The notes below the pieces were generated by a model, which made no database searches, was not told the DNA's origin, and saw only the letters and a list, made by a program, of their open reading frames with translations. This document shows positions 39,441-60,224 of a DNA stretch of 60,224 nt, piece by piece (within the stretch, counting starts at the first letter, position 1; each line of letters starts with the position of its first letter). The translations under genes and the position numbers were made by a program. This DNA is from Hirudo medicinalis (taxonomy: Eukaryota; Annelida; Clitellata; Hirudinida; Hirudinidae), in NCBI GenBank assembly GCA_011800805.1, contig MPNW01000254.1, positions 104,461 to 164,684 on the forward strand. Reading direction: 5' to 3'.

Positions 39441-39859
39441 TCCAGCATTAACCATCTTTCTAATCGTCTGTCAAAACTTTCTTCTTTTGAAACCTTTCGA
39501 GTTTTCAGGCACTTGCAACATTCTGGCATACATTTACAAGCCGCGATATCGGACAGTTTTTCTCTATATTTCTTTTCATAATTCTGAAGCTTTTCAATAT
39601 ACTTCCATTCACCTAACCCATTGTATTGCTTCAACCAATGTTCGAACTCGTCATGAAACGTTCTGATCAGCTTAATTACACGTGAGTTTAAGTTATTCCA
39701 CAAAGCTTCAATTTCAACAGTGCAAATGTTGGCTATTTGACTGACAGATTTGAGCCAGATTGCCTTTAGCTTCTAGTAGTTGCTGACTTGCTGAAAGTGT
39801 CTGACGACATTCTTGTAAGTTGGCAATTTTCTGGAATAACCAAAAACAGGACATTTCAT
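39437..39859 (-). pseudogene. Transposon-borne Cys-rich protein, interrupted by one stop
   Basis: From ATG at 39859 it reads MKCPVFGYSRKLPTYKNVV, then a TAG at about residue 29. The same frame continues as KLKAIWLKSVSQIANIC, a helical middle, and DIAACKCMPECCKCLKTRKV with SKEESF, ending at a stop at 39437. The pattern CPVxGYxRxLPTxxxV, then IWxKA/SV, then DIAxCKCxxxCxC with VxxEExxF is one I recall from multi-copy uncharacterised proteins of cnidarians and arthropods. The usual tail of that family is missing here, and a 28-bp tandem repeat sits at the 3' end. The internal stop suggests a dead or non-autonomous copy. Function is unknown. Confidence 0.6.
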
Positions 39860-40525
39860 TATATTCCTGTTGGAATATATTAATTATTATTAATTATTTA
39901 ATTTTCAGCTGCGACATCATTTCAGTTCGATAATTCAGCAAAACAGACTTGGACTGGATACTATTATGTGAGATTACTATTGAAATAAAACTCAAAGTTC
40001 AATGTCCGATTCGTTAGCTATTCAAAATGGCTGACCACAGTGTCTCTGATCACAATAACAAAGCAATGAATATTTAACAAAGATGTTGAATCATCACATT
40101 AAATAAGTAAATACTTTTTATTAAAAATTAAGTAGCTCACATACAGCAATTGTGGTAATTATTGCCCTAAAATAACTTACAAATTTTATTCCACAGTTGT
40201 TCCACAAAAAACTGATTAACTCTGACTACAGCGGTGATGTATACATCATAATACCTGTAATTACACCTACTTTCTTAAAACTACTCTTTCTTCAAGTTCC
40301 TACTTTCCATATTTAACATGTATCGGCAAAAAGTGAAATTTTCACAAAAATTCGGAAAATCTGAAACTTTGACCCCGTTGGGGCACCGGAAGACATCATC
40401 CAAATTATAAAATATTTTTCGCTTTTCTTCTCCTACCCGGGGACAAGTTTTGGGGAACTATTACATTTTGATTTGAAAACTTTTTGCTTTTTATTAATTT
40501 TGTTCGCAGCAACCATATTGCACGT

Positions 40526-41253
40526 ACCTAGGAACTTAGGTACCTAGGAATTTACACCTTAAGATATTTTCTTAAGCCTGACAACGTTTTAAAAAAAATC
40601 ACATATGATCACATTGCATAAAAACCGCCGCAAAACCATATCCTCATTCGAAATGATTTGATAAAAATTTAGCATAATTATTTGTTTGTTTGTTTTGAGA
40701 ACTCAAAAGTACTAGTATTAGTATTCAAGTCACCACCAGGCACGCCTCTAGCATAATTCAGTTTAGGTGCAAACTTATCAGAGGCGTTTGGCGGAAGTAT
40801 TTAACGAGATAGTGCTTCGAGAGAACAAATTGTTACGCCTAAAATGATAGACAAAATTTAATAGGCTGTCAACCTAATTTTTCAGTAAGATGAATAACTT
40901 GTGTGCCACAAGTTTGTTGGATGTGTTTAATACACAAATAATCAGTATTTCAAGTATCAGTGAATATTCCTTGAAAATTGTCATTTTCAAGGAATTTCAA
41001 AATAACTTAATAAACACAATTTTCTGGTTTTGAACAACAAAGGAATAATTTGAAAAGCAAAGCAATGTCAGTATTGTAATGATAATTGCTCTGAAATTAC
41101 TTTTACGAACAGCATTTCAATTTCATGTTTGATCACAATTAATAATAATATTAAAATTAATAAGTATTGATAACAATAGTAATCGTAATTATTAATATTA
41201 CCGATAATAATATGATATTATAATCACTAATTTAAACAATTAAACCTTAATGT
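40526..41253. other. Intergenic between transposon and receptor kinase
   Basis: No gene was seen. The segment ACCTAGGAACTTAGGTACCTAGG at about 40527-40549 (longer than its core palindrome CTAGG...CCTAGG) is a short imperfect palindrome just outside the target duplication. The rest is the 3' UTR of the receptor kinase. Confidence 0.4.
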
Positions 41254-51527
<10,274 letters not shown>

Positions 51528-52600
51528 CGTCGTTAAAGTTTTTCCAAATTAATTTTTTATATGACTTTGGATACTGTTCGATGAATACGATTTCCACATT
51601 GTAATCCAAAAAACATTTCTTCGCCAGTCACAAAGCCAGCCATCTCTGCTGTTCTATTAAGTATCCCAGGCCGAATAATATCCACAAGGAGCTGGAGATG
51701 ATTATTGTTATTATTTACATTATTATGAGAGCTGCTGTTGTATAATGTTATTATTATTATTGCTCTTGTTCTTGTTTTTGTCAGCAACAAACTGCTGGCA
51801 CCAGTATAATCATGCTAGGACATGTGAGAGCGCTATAATTATGATAGTTTCTCCATATCTATCAGATGAATAAACGGATGGATAGCGAATGTATGACAAG
51901 ATGTAAATTCTAGATCCGTAAATGAAGTATGAATGGAAGGTGTACGAAAGGATAGAAATATGGAAGTTGTTTAGTGGATGGGCAGAAGATACAAAAGCTG
52001 GGACAAAAATGACAGAAATGAGACAATTTCCATTTCCTTTGATGATGAGGGGGCAACTGAAATTGTTACAATTATGGCCGTGATGACTCGATTAAGCTTC
52101 AAAAGATTTCTTGTCTCAAGTTTTCGCAACAAATTATTCAACTGCCAATAATTAGCTTTTATAGTTCAACCATTTTACTATTAAATGAATAACTGCTAAA
52201 TGGCTGATTCGCCATTAATTTCTATTCGCTAATTGGTTGTCAAATAGAGTTCATTTGTGGAGAAAGCATTTATTGCCTAGAACCACCTTTTAAGTAGACA
52301 ATTACTTAAAAATAAAATCTAAGTTCATTCTGTATCTGTGGACATAATTGCGCGCACAAACTTTATTTATATCGCTACTATGGTTCTTACAAACAAAGCA
52401 TGTTATCTCTGAATTTGAAGACGATCTGAAATAAAGTTACACTTGGAGTGGCTTTATTAAAAAAACATCGACAGTTAACATTTTAGTGCCCGAAGGTGAA
52501 ACAGTACAGTGAGCAAAACTTAAATCTGAAAAATAGAAAAATAGCATTCCATTTTGATTTGAAGTTTTTTGTTTGTTTTTAAACAACGACGAATGTTGAA
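51528..52600. promoter_or_regulatory. Upstream region of the receptor kinase
   Basis: There is no coding exon upstream of the signal-peptide exon. It should contain the receptor-kinase promoter and 5' UTR; no specific element can be named. Confidence 0.35.
51748..51835. repeat. Dispersed repeat, copy 2
   Basis: A TTATT-rich lead and GTCAGCAACAAACTGCTGGC match copy 1 at 46115. It is followed by GAGCGCTATAATTA, similar to GGGCGCTATAATTA near 54760. Probably fragments of one interspersed family. Confidence 0.45.
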
Positions 52601-52649
52601 GAGGCATGACTTAAGATGAGGATAATAACAATAATTGTAATTACGAAAT

Positions 52650-52813
52650 GTAAATGTAGTTCATATCATAGCGCCATATGCAGAGCGTCAGCGGCGCTAC
52701 TTGTTAACGCTTGTGGCAGTGCAGGCTGGGTTTCGAACACGACACATTGTGACTGTTGCCATTACCATCATATGCAGGAACGCAACTCACTCAGCCAACC
52801 TGCACGCCTACAT
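52650..52813 (-). mobile_element. tRNA-derived SINE, copy C (internally deleted)
   Basis: It carries ATAGCGCCATATGCAGAGC, GGCGCTACTTGTTAACGC and CTGGGTTTCGAACACGACAC, ending in CAGCCAACCTGCACGC. The CCTTCCCAAGG block of the other copies is missing, a deletion of about 30 bases. Minus-strand orientation, as for all other copies. Confidence 0.7.
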
Positions 52814-52814
52814 G

Positions 52815-53040
<226 letters not shown>

Positions 53041-53089
53041 AATGGCAATGATAACGATGATGGTGGTGAAGTAACTGTTCGATTCACAA

Positions 53090-53745
53090 GGTGACCTTAT
53101 TAATTTCTTTAGTTTGGAAACGTTTTAGCAAAAATCATATCGAAAGACATTCAAGCATTTAAAGTATAATAACTTGTAAAAGACATCAAAAGACATTCAA
53201 GCACTTCGATCGAAAGGAGGAAGGCATCGGGAGGTCCCGCTTGGTGCTCTGCCATCAATACAGCTGCATTGCTGCCTGCTATGCCACGGCTGGCTTTATC
53301 AGATGATGGCGATGCTGATGACGATATCGAAATGAATGCTACCAACGTGACTATCATTGTTATTGCATTATATCAGGTTTTGTTTTAGTAATAATAAATT
53401 AATTATTAATAATAACAAGTTTATTTCTATGATTTTAAACTAGCATGCTTTCAGAGGAGAGGAGAATATTCGTGTTGACAAGATCAGGATTTAAAATATC
53501 CACGTGATCGCCTTATTAGTCGGATGTAGTTAAATGCAATTGTTGTTATTGCCATCATCATCTTCATCATCATCATCATCGTTGTTGTTGTGGAAGATTT
53601 AGCTGTTAACCATAATAAATGTTGTAATGAATTAATGAATGAGCTATTCTCTGACGCTATGCAAATGACGCATTATAAATTAACTATTATTATTATTATT
53701 TATTCAAATCCAATAAATTGTTAAATAACATTCAACTAGCAGGTC
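53090..53745. other. Intergenic, no gene seen
   Basis: It contains a short direct repeat, AAAGACATTCAAGCA, near 53141 and 53186, and small ATC and GTT runs near 53560-53590. The minus open frame at 53151-53357 has no supporting context. Confidence 0.4.
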
Positions 53746-53751
53746 TTTACT

Positions 53752-53965
53752 CTAAAAATTATAACTAACAAATTATAACTAACAAATTATTACTAACAAA
53801 TTGTAACTAACAAATTATTACTAACTAATTACTACTAACTAATTACTACTAACAAATTATTACTAACTAATTACTACTAACAAATTATTACTAACAAATT
53901 ATTACTAACTAATTACTACTAACTAATTACTAATAACTAATTACTACTAACTAATTACTACTTCG
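53752..53965. repeat. 14-bp minisatellite
   Basis: About 14 copies of a 14-bp unit alternating ACTAACAAATTATT and ACTAACTAATTACT variants in tandem, ending at CTTCGGCG. Confidence 0.9.
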
Positions 53966-56900
53966 GCGATAACAAATTATGCTTTTCTAAAATTGAAAAT
54001 CACAATATTAACTAATGAATTAATAATATTAAAATCTATACTTATGTGAACAAATAAATTTAACCTTATGTAAATATTTAAATTTATCTCTTGAAGAGAT
54101 TTACAGCCCAGATGTGGATTAGTGGATTAATTTATATTGCAATACAATATAACAGTCATATATTATTTTAATAATAACAATAATAACAACAATAATAATT
54201 GTCCATGTAACTAGACATACATGTAGTTTAGTCGAAAACATAGTTAGTCCCTTAATCACTACATTTATCCTGGTAATATCGCAATGCCATCGATCACGCC
54301 AAAATCCAGAACTTTTGCTTCTTGAAAAATAAATCAAATGTGGAAGCAAACATTTGATGGATTCAATAAAAATAGTTTGCAACAAATGAGAATTGTGAAA
54401 CTTACGCTTAATATTCGATCGCTTAAATAAAAATTTATTTCCTCCTTTTGCACTTCGGATGATGTGACTTGTGTTTTCATGTTTTATGAAGCGGATTTGA
54501 AGACTTTGGATACTTACTACTTAAAGTATTGATTTGTCAAAAGTCAAGAAGATTCTTTTAAACAACCACATTCAGCATCGCCTGATGAATTGTTTGTCAG
54601 TTTTCGAACGAAAACATTTGCAAAGGTTTCAAAAGACGTTAATGAAAGTATACAAATATAGGCAGTGCATGTTAACTCAATGGGTTTCGTGCGGCTCTAC
54701 AGTCACGATGTCTTATCCGCAACCTTGCCTCCATCGCCAGGGAACGCCCTCTTAGGGTAGGGCGCTATAATTAAGGCCATACGAGTCGCAAAAGTTGAAA
54801 AAGCAAATTTACTGCGGTTTTCATTTAAATGTCATCATTTAAAATTCAGGAAGTATTATTTCAGAATTGCATCTTTGAAGGACGTGGTGCCTGTGCGTTT
54901 GTTCATTTGAATTTTCAAGAAGGACACCAGGGATGCTGTCACCTACAAATGGAACATCTTCACTCCGTCTGCAAATAAAACTTTCGCACACCATTTGCAA
55001 ATGATTCCTGATTGCTTCTTTGTCGGTCTCCTCTTTTCCTTAGCTTTCGAGAAGATTTTCCGGATTGAATTTATTTTCCATTACAAAAGATGAAAGTGAA
55101 ATTACAATTTTGTGGTTGAGCGTCAACCTGGATGATGTTCAGTTTGAACCTTGAGTCTAGTGCAGACCTGATTTGAAGTTTTTCATTAATTTATTTCCGT
55201 TGTAACAATTCGTTGATTACTCGTGAAAGATAAAAAATATAAAATATAAACATAAAATAAAATCATAATAATAAAAATAATACAATAATAAATAAACAAG
55301 GAGGATGTTATCAATCCTTATCCATCGACCTGCTGAGAACTGAATTTTGATTTCATGATTTCAAAGTCAGCCTCCATCTGCAGTTGATGATTAATTAACT
55401 GGGAATTCATCCTTCAAATATGAGTTCATTTTTTAAATAAATTAAGAGCATCGCCTTCAGAAATGCAAGACAAAGTTGAACATTCGACTTCCGTTTTCCA
55501 AATTCTTCCTGGAAGCCTCAGACAACTCTGACAAGACGATCTTGGATGACACAATCTTGAAGCGTTGATTTTGATTGGATTTGGTTTGATTTGATTTGGA
55601 CCTGAAGTCGTGATTAGTTTAAAAATAAAATTGTAAAATCTGAAATTTAACTTTAATTTTAGATCACGTGAAGAATTATTTTATTATTCGAACGTTCATA
55701 ATGCCAAAATGACATTTGTATCCCATATTATGTCGTCCAATGAGTTGAAAGAGAGAAATGAGATGGATGAGCAATTCTTCACCAATATACCAACAAATAA
55801 TGTTGATTCACCTACCTCTGCTTGGTTTTGGCCTATTCAACATTAGTAATACTATGGTGATCCACAACATTCAACTTTAGTAATACTATTATGATCTTCA
55901 GATATTGGATCTTTTAACCTATTTCATATCCAAATGTTGATTAAGTAACTAACCTCTGTACGTTTCGGAATCAGTTAAACTCAGATCAGTTCTCAGAAAT
56001 CTGCAGAAAAGTGAGCCTGCTGATGTCTTCCTCAGCAGGAGTCTTACTTGAGCCTTTGTTCGATCCGGAGATCTCTTTCTTTCAAACTCTTGGTTAGATG
56101 ATTAGGTTGTTGCCGTGTACATGTTTAAACAAATTCCAATGGATTTCATTTATTTTGTTTTGTTTAGTTTCTGCAATTTCCCAACACTTTATGTAGAAAT
56201 CATTTGGGATTTTTCATTTAATTTCATCATTTAATTGCTTTTTGAGTTGTGATTGTTGATGATTTGTGAATTTAAAACGGAGTGCGAAATGAAAAACTGA
56301 AAACTTTTCCGGGAAAACTAAAATGATTTCTTCCATCATCCAAATTAACATGCATTCAAATCTTGAACACGTACGTCACAGCAGCTGACATTAATTTACC
56401 ATCAGCGTAAATGAGGAGGAATATTTTCGCGGTGTTATATATTTATAAGGATATTTATTCCTTTTTAAAAATAAATCTTTTTTGCTGGGCCAACTTTTGA
56501 CTAAATGTCCTGAGGCGAAAGCCAACTTTTTTTTTATAAAATTTCGGCAAGAAATAAGCAGCGATATTAGCAGGTATTTGCTAATGTCCATTTCTTGATG
56601 TGAATAAGATCCCTGAACAACGGGGACGTCATTTCGATTCTTTCCACGAGGACGAATCCTCGCACAACGTGTTGGAATGGTTTTGCTTCTCCCACCCTCC
56701 CCAATTTAAGTCTCTGATGGACATGCTTTGAAAAAGAAACACTCTTTCAAAAGATTAACAATGATTTAAAATTAATTCCAATTGGAACTAAAATGGATCC
56801 TAGTTAATTATATTTAACTAATTATAATGCCTTACTCGAAAATCTCTTGCAACAAAGAACTTACTTCCTGATCGCATGAAACAAGTGTTGAGTGGGTTTT

Positions 56901-57836
56901 ACAATTGAGTGTTTTCACAATTTATGATTCTAATCATTATTCGAATATTGTTAATGTTGAAGGAGTTATGGAATTAATGAAATAATACTGCATGATTAAT
57001 AATCCTGTTTCTAATGAATTTTACATGCCTAAAAATCTGCGATAACTTAGAAATGCAGAATGGAATTTTTAATCGCCGCCTTTATGCTTGTTTTCAGAAG
57101 AAAAGTTTTAATGAAAAATATGATGGAAATGACCTTTATATTATCTTCCTGAATATGATGTAATATTTGTTGTAATTCGAGTAGGCGTGCGCAATATCTC
57201 CTAATATGGCGTTAACTGTTGTGACATTGCAAACACTTCCATTTTAAGACACAAATCAATGAAATGTCACAATTTATAATATATAATTGTCTCTCCTTGT
57301 TCAGTTATTTGGTTGACGGATAGAATCTTTCGACTTGCAAAACTATAAATCAAACTATAACTCTGAAATCAAACGAGACTTTTTATCTTTTGACCTTCAC
57401 TTTATTTTTAAAGAATAGAATTGAAGGTAACTTTGTTTGGAGTTGTCATGAGTTTCAAAGCTGAACACGACTAAACACTCAGGAGACTTTTTAATGGGTT
57501 TCCAAAGTGCATCAGTTTTTTTTTATGATTCCCGAAATCAAAAAAGTGCTGAAGGCCAATTATGTACTCGATGCATGAGTTTATTTCATCCGATATTACA
57601 TTTTTGTACTTTTAATTACCAGTTGTCGACTCAGGAATGTCATTTCCAACAGCCGCGCCCCTCTACGAACATTTTTAAGAAAAGAATCTCCTTGAATTCC
57701 ACTTTAAAGCTGTTAAGATATTTTTGGTTATACTATCGTAAATCTGATTTCTAATAATCCATTAAACAAATAAGTGATTTTGATTTTATTTTAAAGTTGA
57801 ATTTGATTTTTTTTTAGACACCAAAGTCAAATAAAT
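53966..57836. other. Gene-poor intergenic region
   Basis: I find no coding exon on either strand. A segment near 54700-54785 ending in GGGCGCTATAATTAAGG looks like an interspersed-repeat fragment. Probably upstream regulatory DNA or first introns of the EGFR-like gene; this cannot be told from sequence. Confidence 0.35.
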
Positions 57837-57902
57837 GTGAACATATAATTCATTTATATAGCGCCATTTGCATAGCATCAGAGGCGCTTTTTGTTAACCA
57901 TT

Positions 57903-58757
57903 TACAGTGCTACAAAAAAGGCTACGACAGTCCCTATTTTTTCCAATAACTTAAGTTTAAAACAGCATATAAAGCTCAAATTTAGAAAAAATGTATAATA
58001 TCCTTACAGAATATAGCTCGTAAGTTTTTATTCGTTTTGATTAAGAATTAAGCGTAAATTCCACAAATAACCATTCTTTTGCATAGAAATATTAAGACAG
58101 TCCTCCCTTTCTCATTTCGTATTTCAGCTGTCCACTTGAATTAAGATAGTTGCAGATTGTCCTCACATGAACATCAAAACCCAACTTGTCCTTTAGCTGC
58201 TTACAAGAATATTCTCCTCATGAAGCCTCCCTGATGAGACGTGTCTGACTGTTTCGAGAGTTTTTCGGTCTTCCTCCCACATACTTCTTCCCATATGAAT
58301 CTGGATCATCTAAAAAACATTTTATGACACATCTTGATCTATTCAATTCCTTAGCAATCTTTCTTATTGAATAGTTTGCCTTCCTGAAGGCCACAACTTG
58401 TCCTTTTTCTTCTTCTGTCAGACCTGCTTTCTTGCCCATGATGAAGTGAATACAAAAGAAAGTTTTGAATTTCATACTCTTTATATAGCTTTCTTCATGG
58501 CATTATAATGTTTCATCTTCCAACAAGGCCTTTAATTTGATGAAACGAGCCTAAAACGGAAGCGGTCGTAATAATATTTCTAGGCCAAAAAGCGTTCATT
58601 TGCATAATTTACAAGAACCATTGACCCACATGAAAGGAAATTTTACACGGTGCTTTTAAATGGCGATTTATTCAATTGCTGAAAAAATCAGCAAGCTATG
58701 TTAATTTATAAGGAAATTATCACAAAAAAGTGTCGTAATAATATTTCTAGCACAGTA
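57903..58757 (-). mobile_element. Tc1/mariner-superfamily element, non-autonomous, with IR/DR-type ends
   Basis: TA at 57903-57904 and at 58756-58757 flanks an element beginning CAGTGCTACAAAAAAGGC; its other end on the minus strand reads CTGTGCTAGAAATATTATT. Each end carries a second, internal copy of the terminal motif. On the right, GTCGTAATAATATTTCTAG occurs at 58732-58750 and again at 58565-58583. On the left, a related motif occurs at 57908-57928 and in degenerate form at 58082-58098. Spacing is about 170 bases at both ends, the IR/DR layout of some Tc1 elements. At 855 bp it is too short for a full transposase. Confidence 0.85.
58102..58439 (-). pseudogene. N-terminal fragment of a Tc1/Tc3-like transposase
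   Basis: ATG at 58439 gives MGKKAGLTEEEKGQVVAF, then YSIRKIAKELNRSRCVIKCF and YGKKYVGGRPKNSRN, the HTH plus AT-hook-like GRPK linker of Tc1-family DNA-binding domains. A TGA follows LIREAS, after which the frame continues GEYSCKQLKDKLGFDVHVRT and NYLNSSGQLKYEMRKGG, the second HTH, to a stop at the internal repeat. The DDE catalytic domain is absent, so it cannot transpose itself. An in-frame extension to 58475 lies upstream of the ATG. Confidence 0.85.
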
Positions 58758-58875
58758 TATAGCGCGCCTTCCCAAGGGCGCTTGCGGCAATGCAGGCTGG
58801 GTTTCGAACACGACACGTTACAACTGTTTCCATTACCGCCATAAGCAGGAACCCCATTCGGCCAACCTACACGCA

Positions 58876-59441
58876 TATAATTTTCTAAAAAGTTTTATTT
58901 TCTTACTTTTGAAATTCAATTTAAGAAGCTGACTCTACGAATTTCTGACCATGAAACTCAAACGCGTGTTAATTTAACTTAAAATATTTTGAAAACACAG
59001 CAGAAATCATGGCGAACATGTTTAGTAACCCATGCTTCCAGCACGAGAGGACTTGAAAAAATTCCAAGTGGCGCGTTGAGGCAATGGAAAATAAGAGAAT
59101 ATTAAATATGTAAACGAGGAATGCCAATCCTTTGCACTGTGGTGGAGATAGAATAACAACACAAAAATTTATTGTGATTGAGTGCATCAGAAAAACATTT
59201 TCTCAAACCCTTCAGTCAGAAACGTGAGAAGACTGGAACATTGATGTGACATTAAAGATTAATCAAGGAACATCTCATTAATCACTAAAATCTAAGTATA
59301 TAGTAAGAATTTATATTGAATAATTAAAATTAAACTCATTCGAATTACATGACTAATTTAAATTCTGAATAATATCTCAACTACAACTACCAAATTGAAA
59401 TCGAATGTTCCCAGTTTGCCGTCCTCTTGAAATTCGTTCAG
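58876..59441. other. Region before the EGFR-like exon
   Basis: No signal-peptide exon was found. The sequence is AT-rich and ends in a short acceptor, CGTTCAG, before the exon. Confidence 0.4.
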
Positions 59442-59753
59442 TTGCCGATGTGTCTTACAACGGTTACAAGAGGGCTTACACCAACTGCACTCACATTCTC
59501 GGCAACCTGATCATCAGTTACTTGAACAAGGAAGATGACTACGACATGTCCTTCCTCAACAGCATCAGAGAAATCACTGGATACATCAAGCTCCACGCCA
59601 ATCACTTCAGCTATCCAGGTCTCATCAACTTGCAACTCATTCGCGGTGAGACACTCTTCCACAATAAATTCAGTCTTCATGTTTCCGGCAACACCCACCA
59701 GCAGAAACCCAAACTCCATGGATTGAAGGAACTTCGTTTCTATTCTCTCGTTG
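59442..59753 (+). CDS. EGFR/ErbB-family receptor L domain, single exon (partial gene)
   Basis: This exon of 312 bases encodes most of a receptor L domain of the EGFR/insulin-receptor type. Landmarks are NCTHILGNLIISYL, DMSFLNSIREITGYIKLHA, LINLQLIRGETLFHNKFSL and LHGLKELRF, matching the pattern NCxxxxGNLxI...YDLSFLxxIxEVxGYVLI...LxxLxIIRG...YALAV...GLxEL of the first L domain in EGFR. It starts phase 1 after CGTTCAG and ends GTTG|GTCAGT in phase 1. L domains bind ligand in the ectodomain together with the furin-like Cys-rich region. Preceding exons are not seen in the window and the following ones lie beyond it. EGFR is a better match than insulin receptor. Confidence 0.85.
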
Positions 59754-60224
59754 GTCAGTATTTTTTATTCCATTTTACGAATGTTAGCTTTTATTTCACT
59801 ATGAATGAATTTTTTGAGACTAATTAAATATGGTGACTTAAATTAACATAATTGAAAGTTAATCTAAACGCTTAAATTCAGTCCTAATTCTGAGCAAAAG
59901 AGAAAAGTTTATATCCACTGTGGTCCTCTCATGAATAATGAATGAGATAATCATAGTGGAATTCATTTTATTGGCCAGAGGTGGAGATTTTCATTAAAAC
60001 TTCGAGTGTTATGGATCGAGATTTGCATTTCTGTATTTTAATCTCAGTTTTGAAAAGAATACTGTTCTTCATCTTTTACTTTAATCAATTTAAAACATTA
60101 GGCTAATGATCTCTTGAATACTGCAAAAACAGGTTGTGAATGCATTTTTGCTGTTACGAAATTAACTAAAAATTCAAGATTTCTATTTGCTTTCAAATAT
60201 TGCTAAGCATCAACTTAGACCGAA
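59754..60224. other. Intron of the EGFR-like gene
   Basis: It follows the GTCAGT donor. No second exon is visible before the window ends. Confidence 0.5.

Larger units (their letters stand above)
39166..40516 (-). mobile_element. DNA transposon with ~100-bp imperfect TIRs and 9-bp target duplication
   Basis: ATTGCACGT occurs at 39157-39165 and again at 40517-40525. Inside it, the left end (GGTGCTGCGGAAAAAAATAA, then TTTTCAAATCAAAATGTAAT, then AACTTGTCCCCTGGGTAG) is repeated in inverted orientation at the right end. On the minus strand from 40516 this reads GGTTGCTGCGAACAAAATTA, then TTTTCAAATCAAAATGTAAT, then AACTTGTCCCCGGGTAG, with small insertions between blocks. The element is 1351 bp and carries one minus-strand coding region at 39437-39859. 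Target size and TIR length resemble Mutator or P/hAT-like elements, but no known transposase motif is visible. Confidence 0.75.
57845..58875 (-). mobile_element. tRNA-derived SINE, copy D, split by a Tc1-like insertion
   Basis: The left part, 57845-57902 (ATTTATATAGCGCCATTTGC, GGCGCTTTTTGTTAACC), and the right part, 58758-58875 (GCGCCTTCCCAAGGGCGC, CTGGGTTTCGAACACGAC, TTCGGCCAACCTACACG), join to give the same order as the uninterrupted copy B. The material between is the Tc1-like element. Confidence 0.8.

Noticed and set aside
53151..53357. Minus-strand open frame as a small gene
   Set aside because: No splice partners, no recognisable domain, and it lies amid repeats.

Overview
The window is nuclear DNA of an invertebrate animal. 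It is AT-rich, has many short introns, and every recognisable gene is split into small exons with GT-AG (occasionally AT-AC or GC-AG) junctions. The gene set (MAP7/ensconsin, the GATOR2 subunit MIOS, EFCAB10, SLC25A3, DGAT1, an Ig-type receptor tyrosine kinase and an EGFR-type receptor) is metazoan. Two AT-AC introns argue for a lineage that kept the minor spliceosome. I cannot name the species. Exon boundaries were assembled by hand by matching splice sites and reading phase, and can be off by a base.

Layout. 148-7512 (-): MAP7/ensconsin-like cytoskeletal gene, 3' end outside the window. 10081-20849 (+): MIOS, 25 coding exons, with LINE and SINE debris in its introns. 21600-22876 (-): small EF-hand gene EFCAB10, convergent with MIOS. 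23633-25424 (-): mitochondrial phosphate carrier SLC25A3. 25856-26229 (+): two related structured RNAs with box C/D-like ends, 240 bp apart. 27049-32196 (-): DGAT1, 16 exons. 33683-38777 (+): an unrecognised gene, best read as four exons. 39166-40516: a DNA transposon with long terminal inverted repeats and a 9-bp target duplication, carrying an uncharacterised Cys-rich protein. 41254-51527 (-): a complete receptor tyrosine kinase with signal peptide, a series of Ig-like domains, one membrane helix and a TAM/MET-like kinase. 51.6-59.4 kb: gene-poor, with microsatellites, a 14-bp minisatellite and a Tc1-like transposon nested in a tRNA-derived SINE. 59442-59753 (+): one exon of an EGFR-family receptor L domain, the rest lying outside the window or unseen.

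The genes are not an operon or pathway cluster. They are unrelated housekeeping genes followed by two receptor tyrosine kinases about 8 kb apart. The most notable items are the transposon at 39.2-40.5 kb, the twin structured RNAs, the two minor-spliceosome introns in MIOS, the nested Tc1/SINE insertion and the unrecognised gene.
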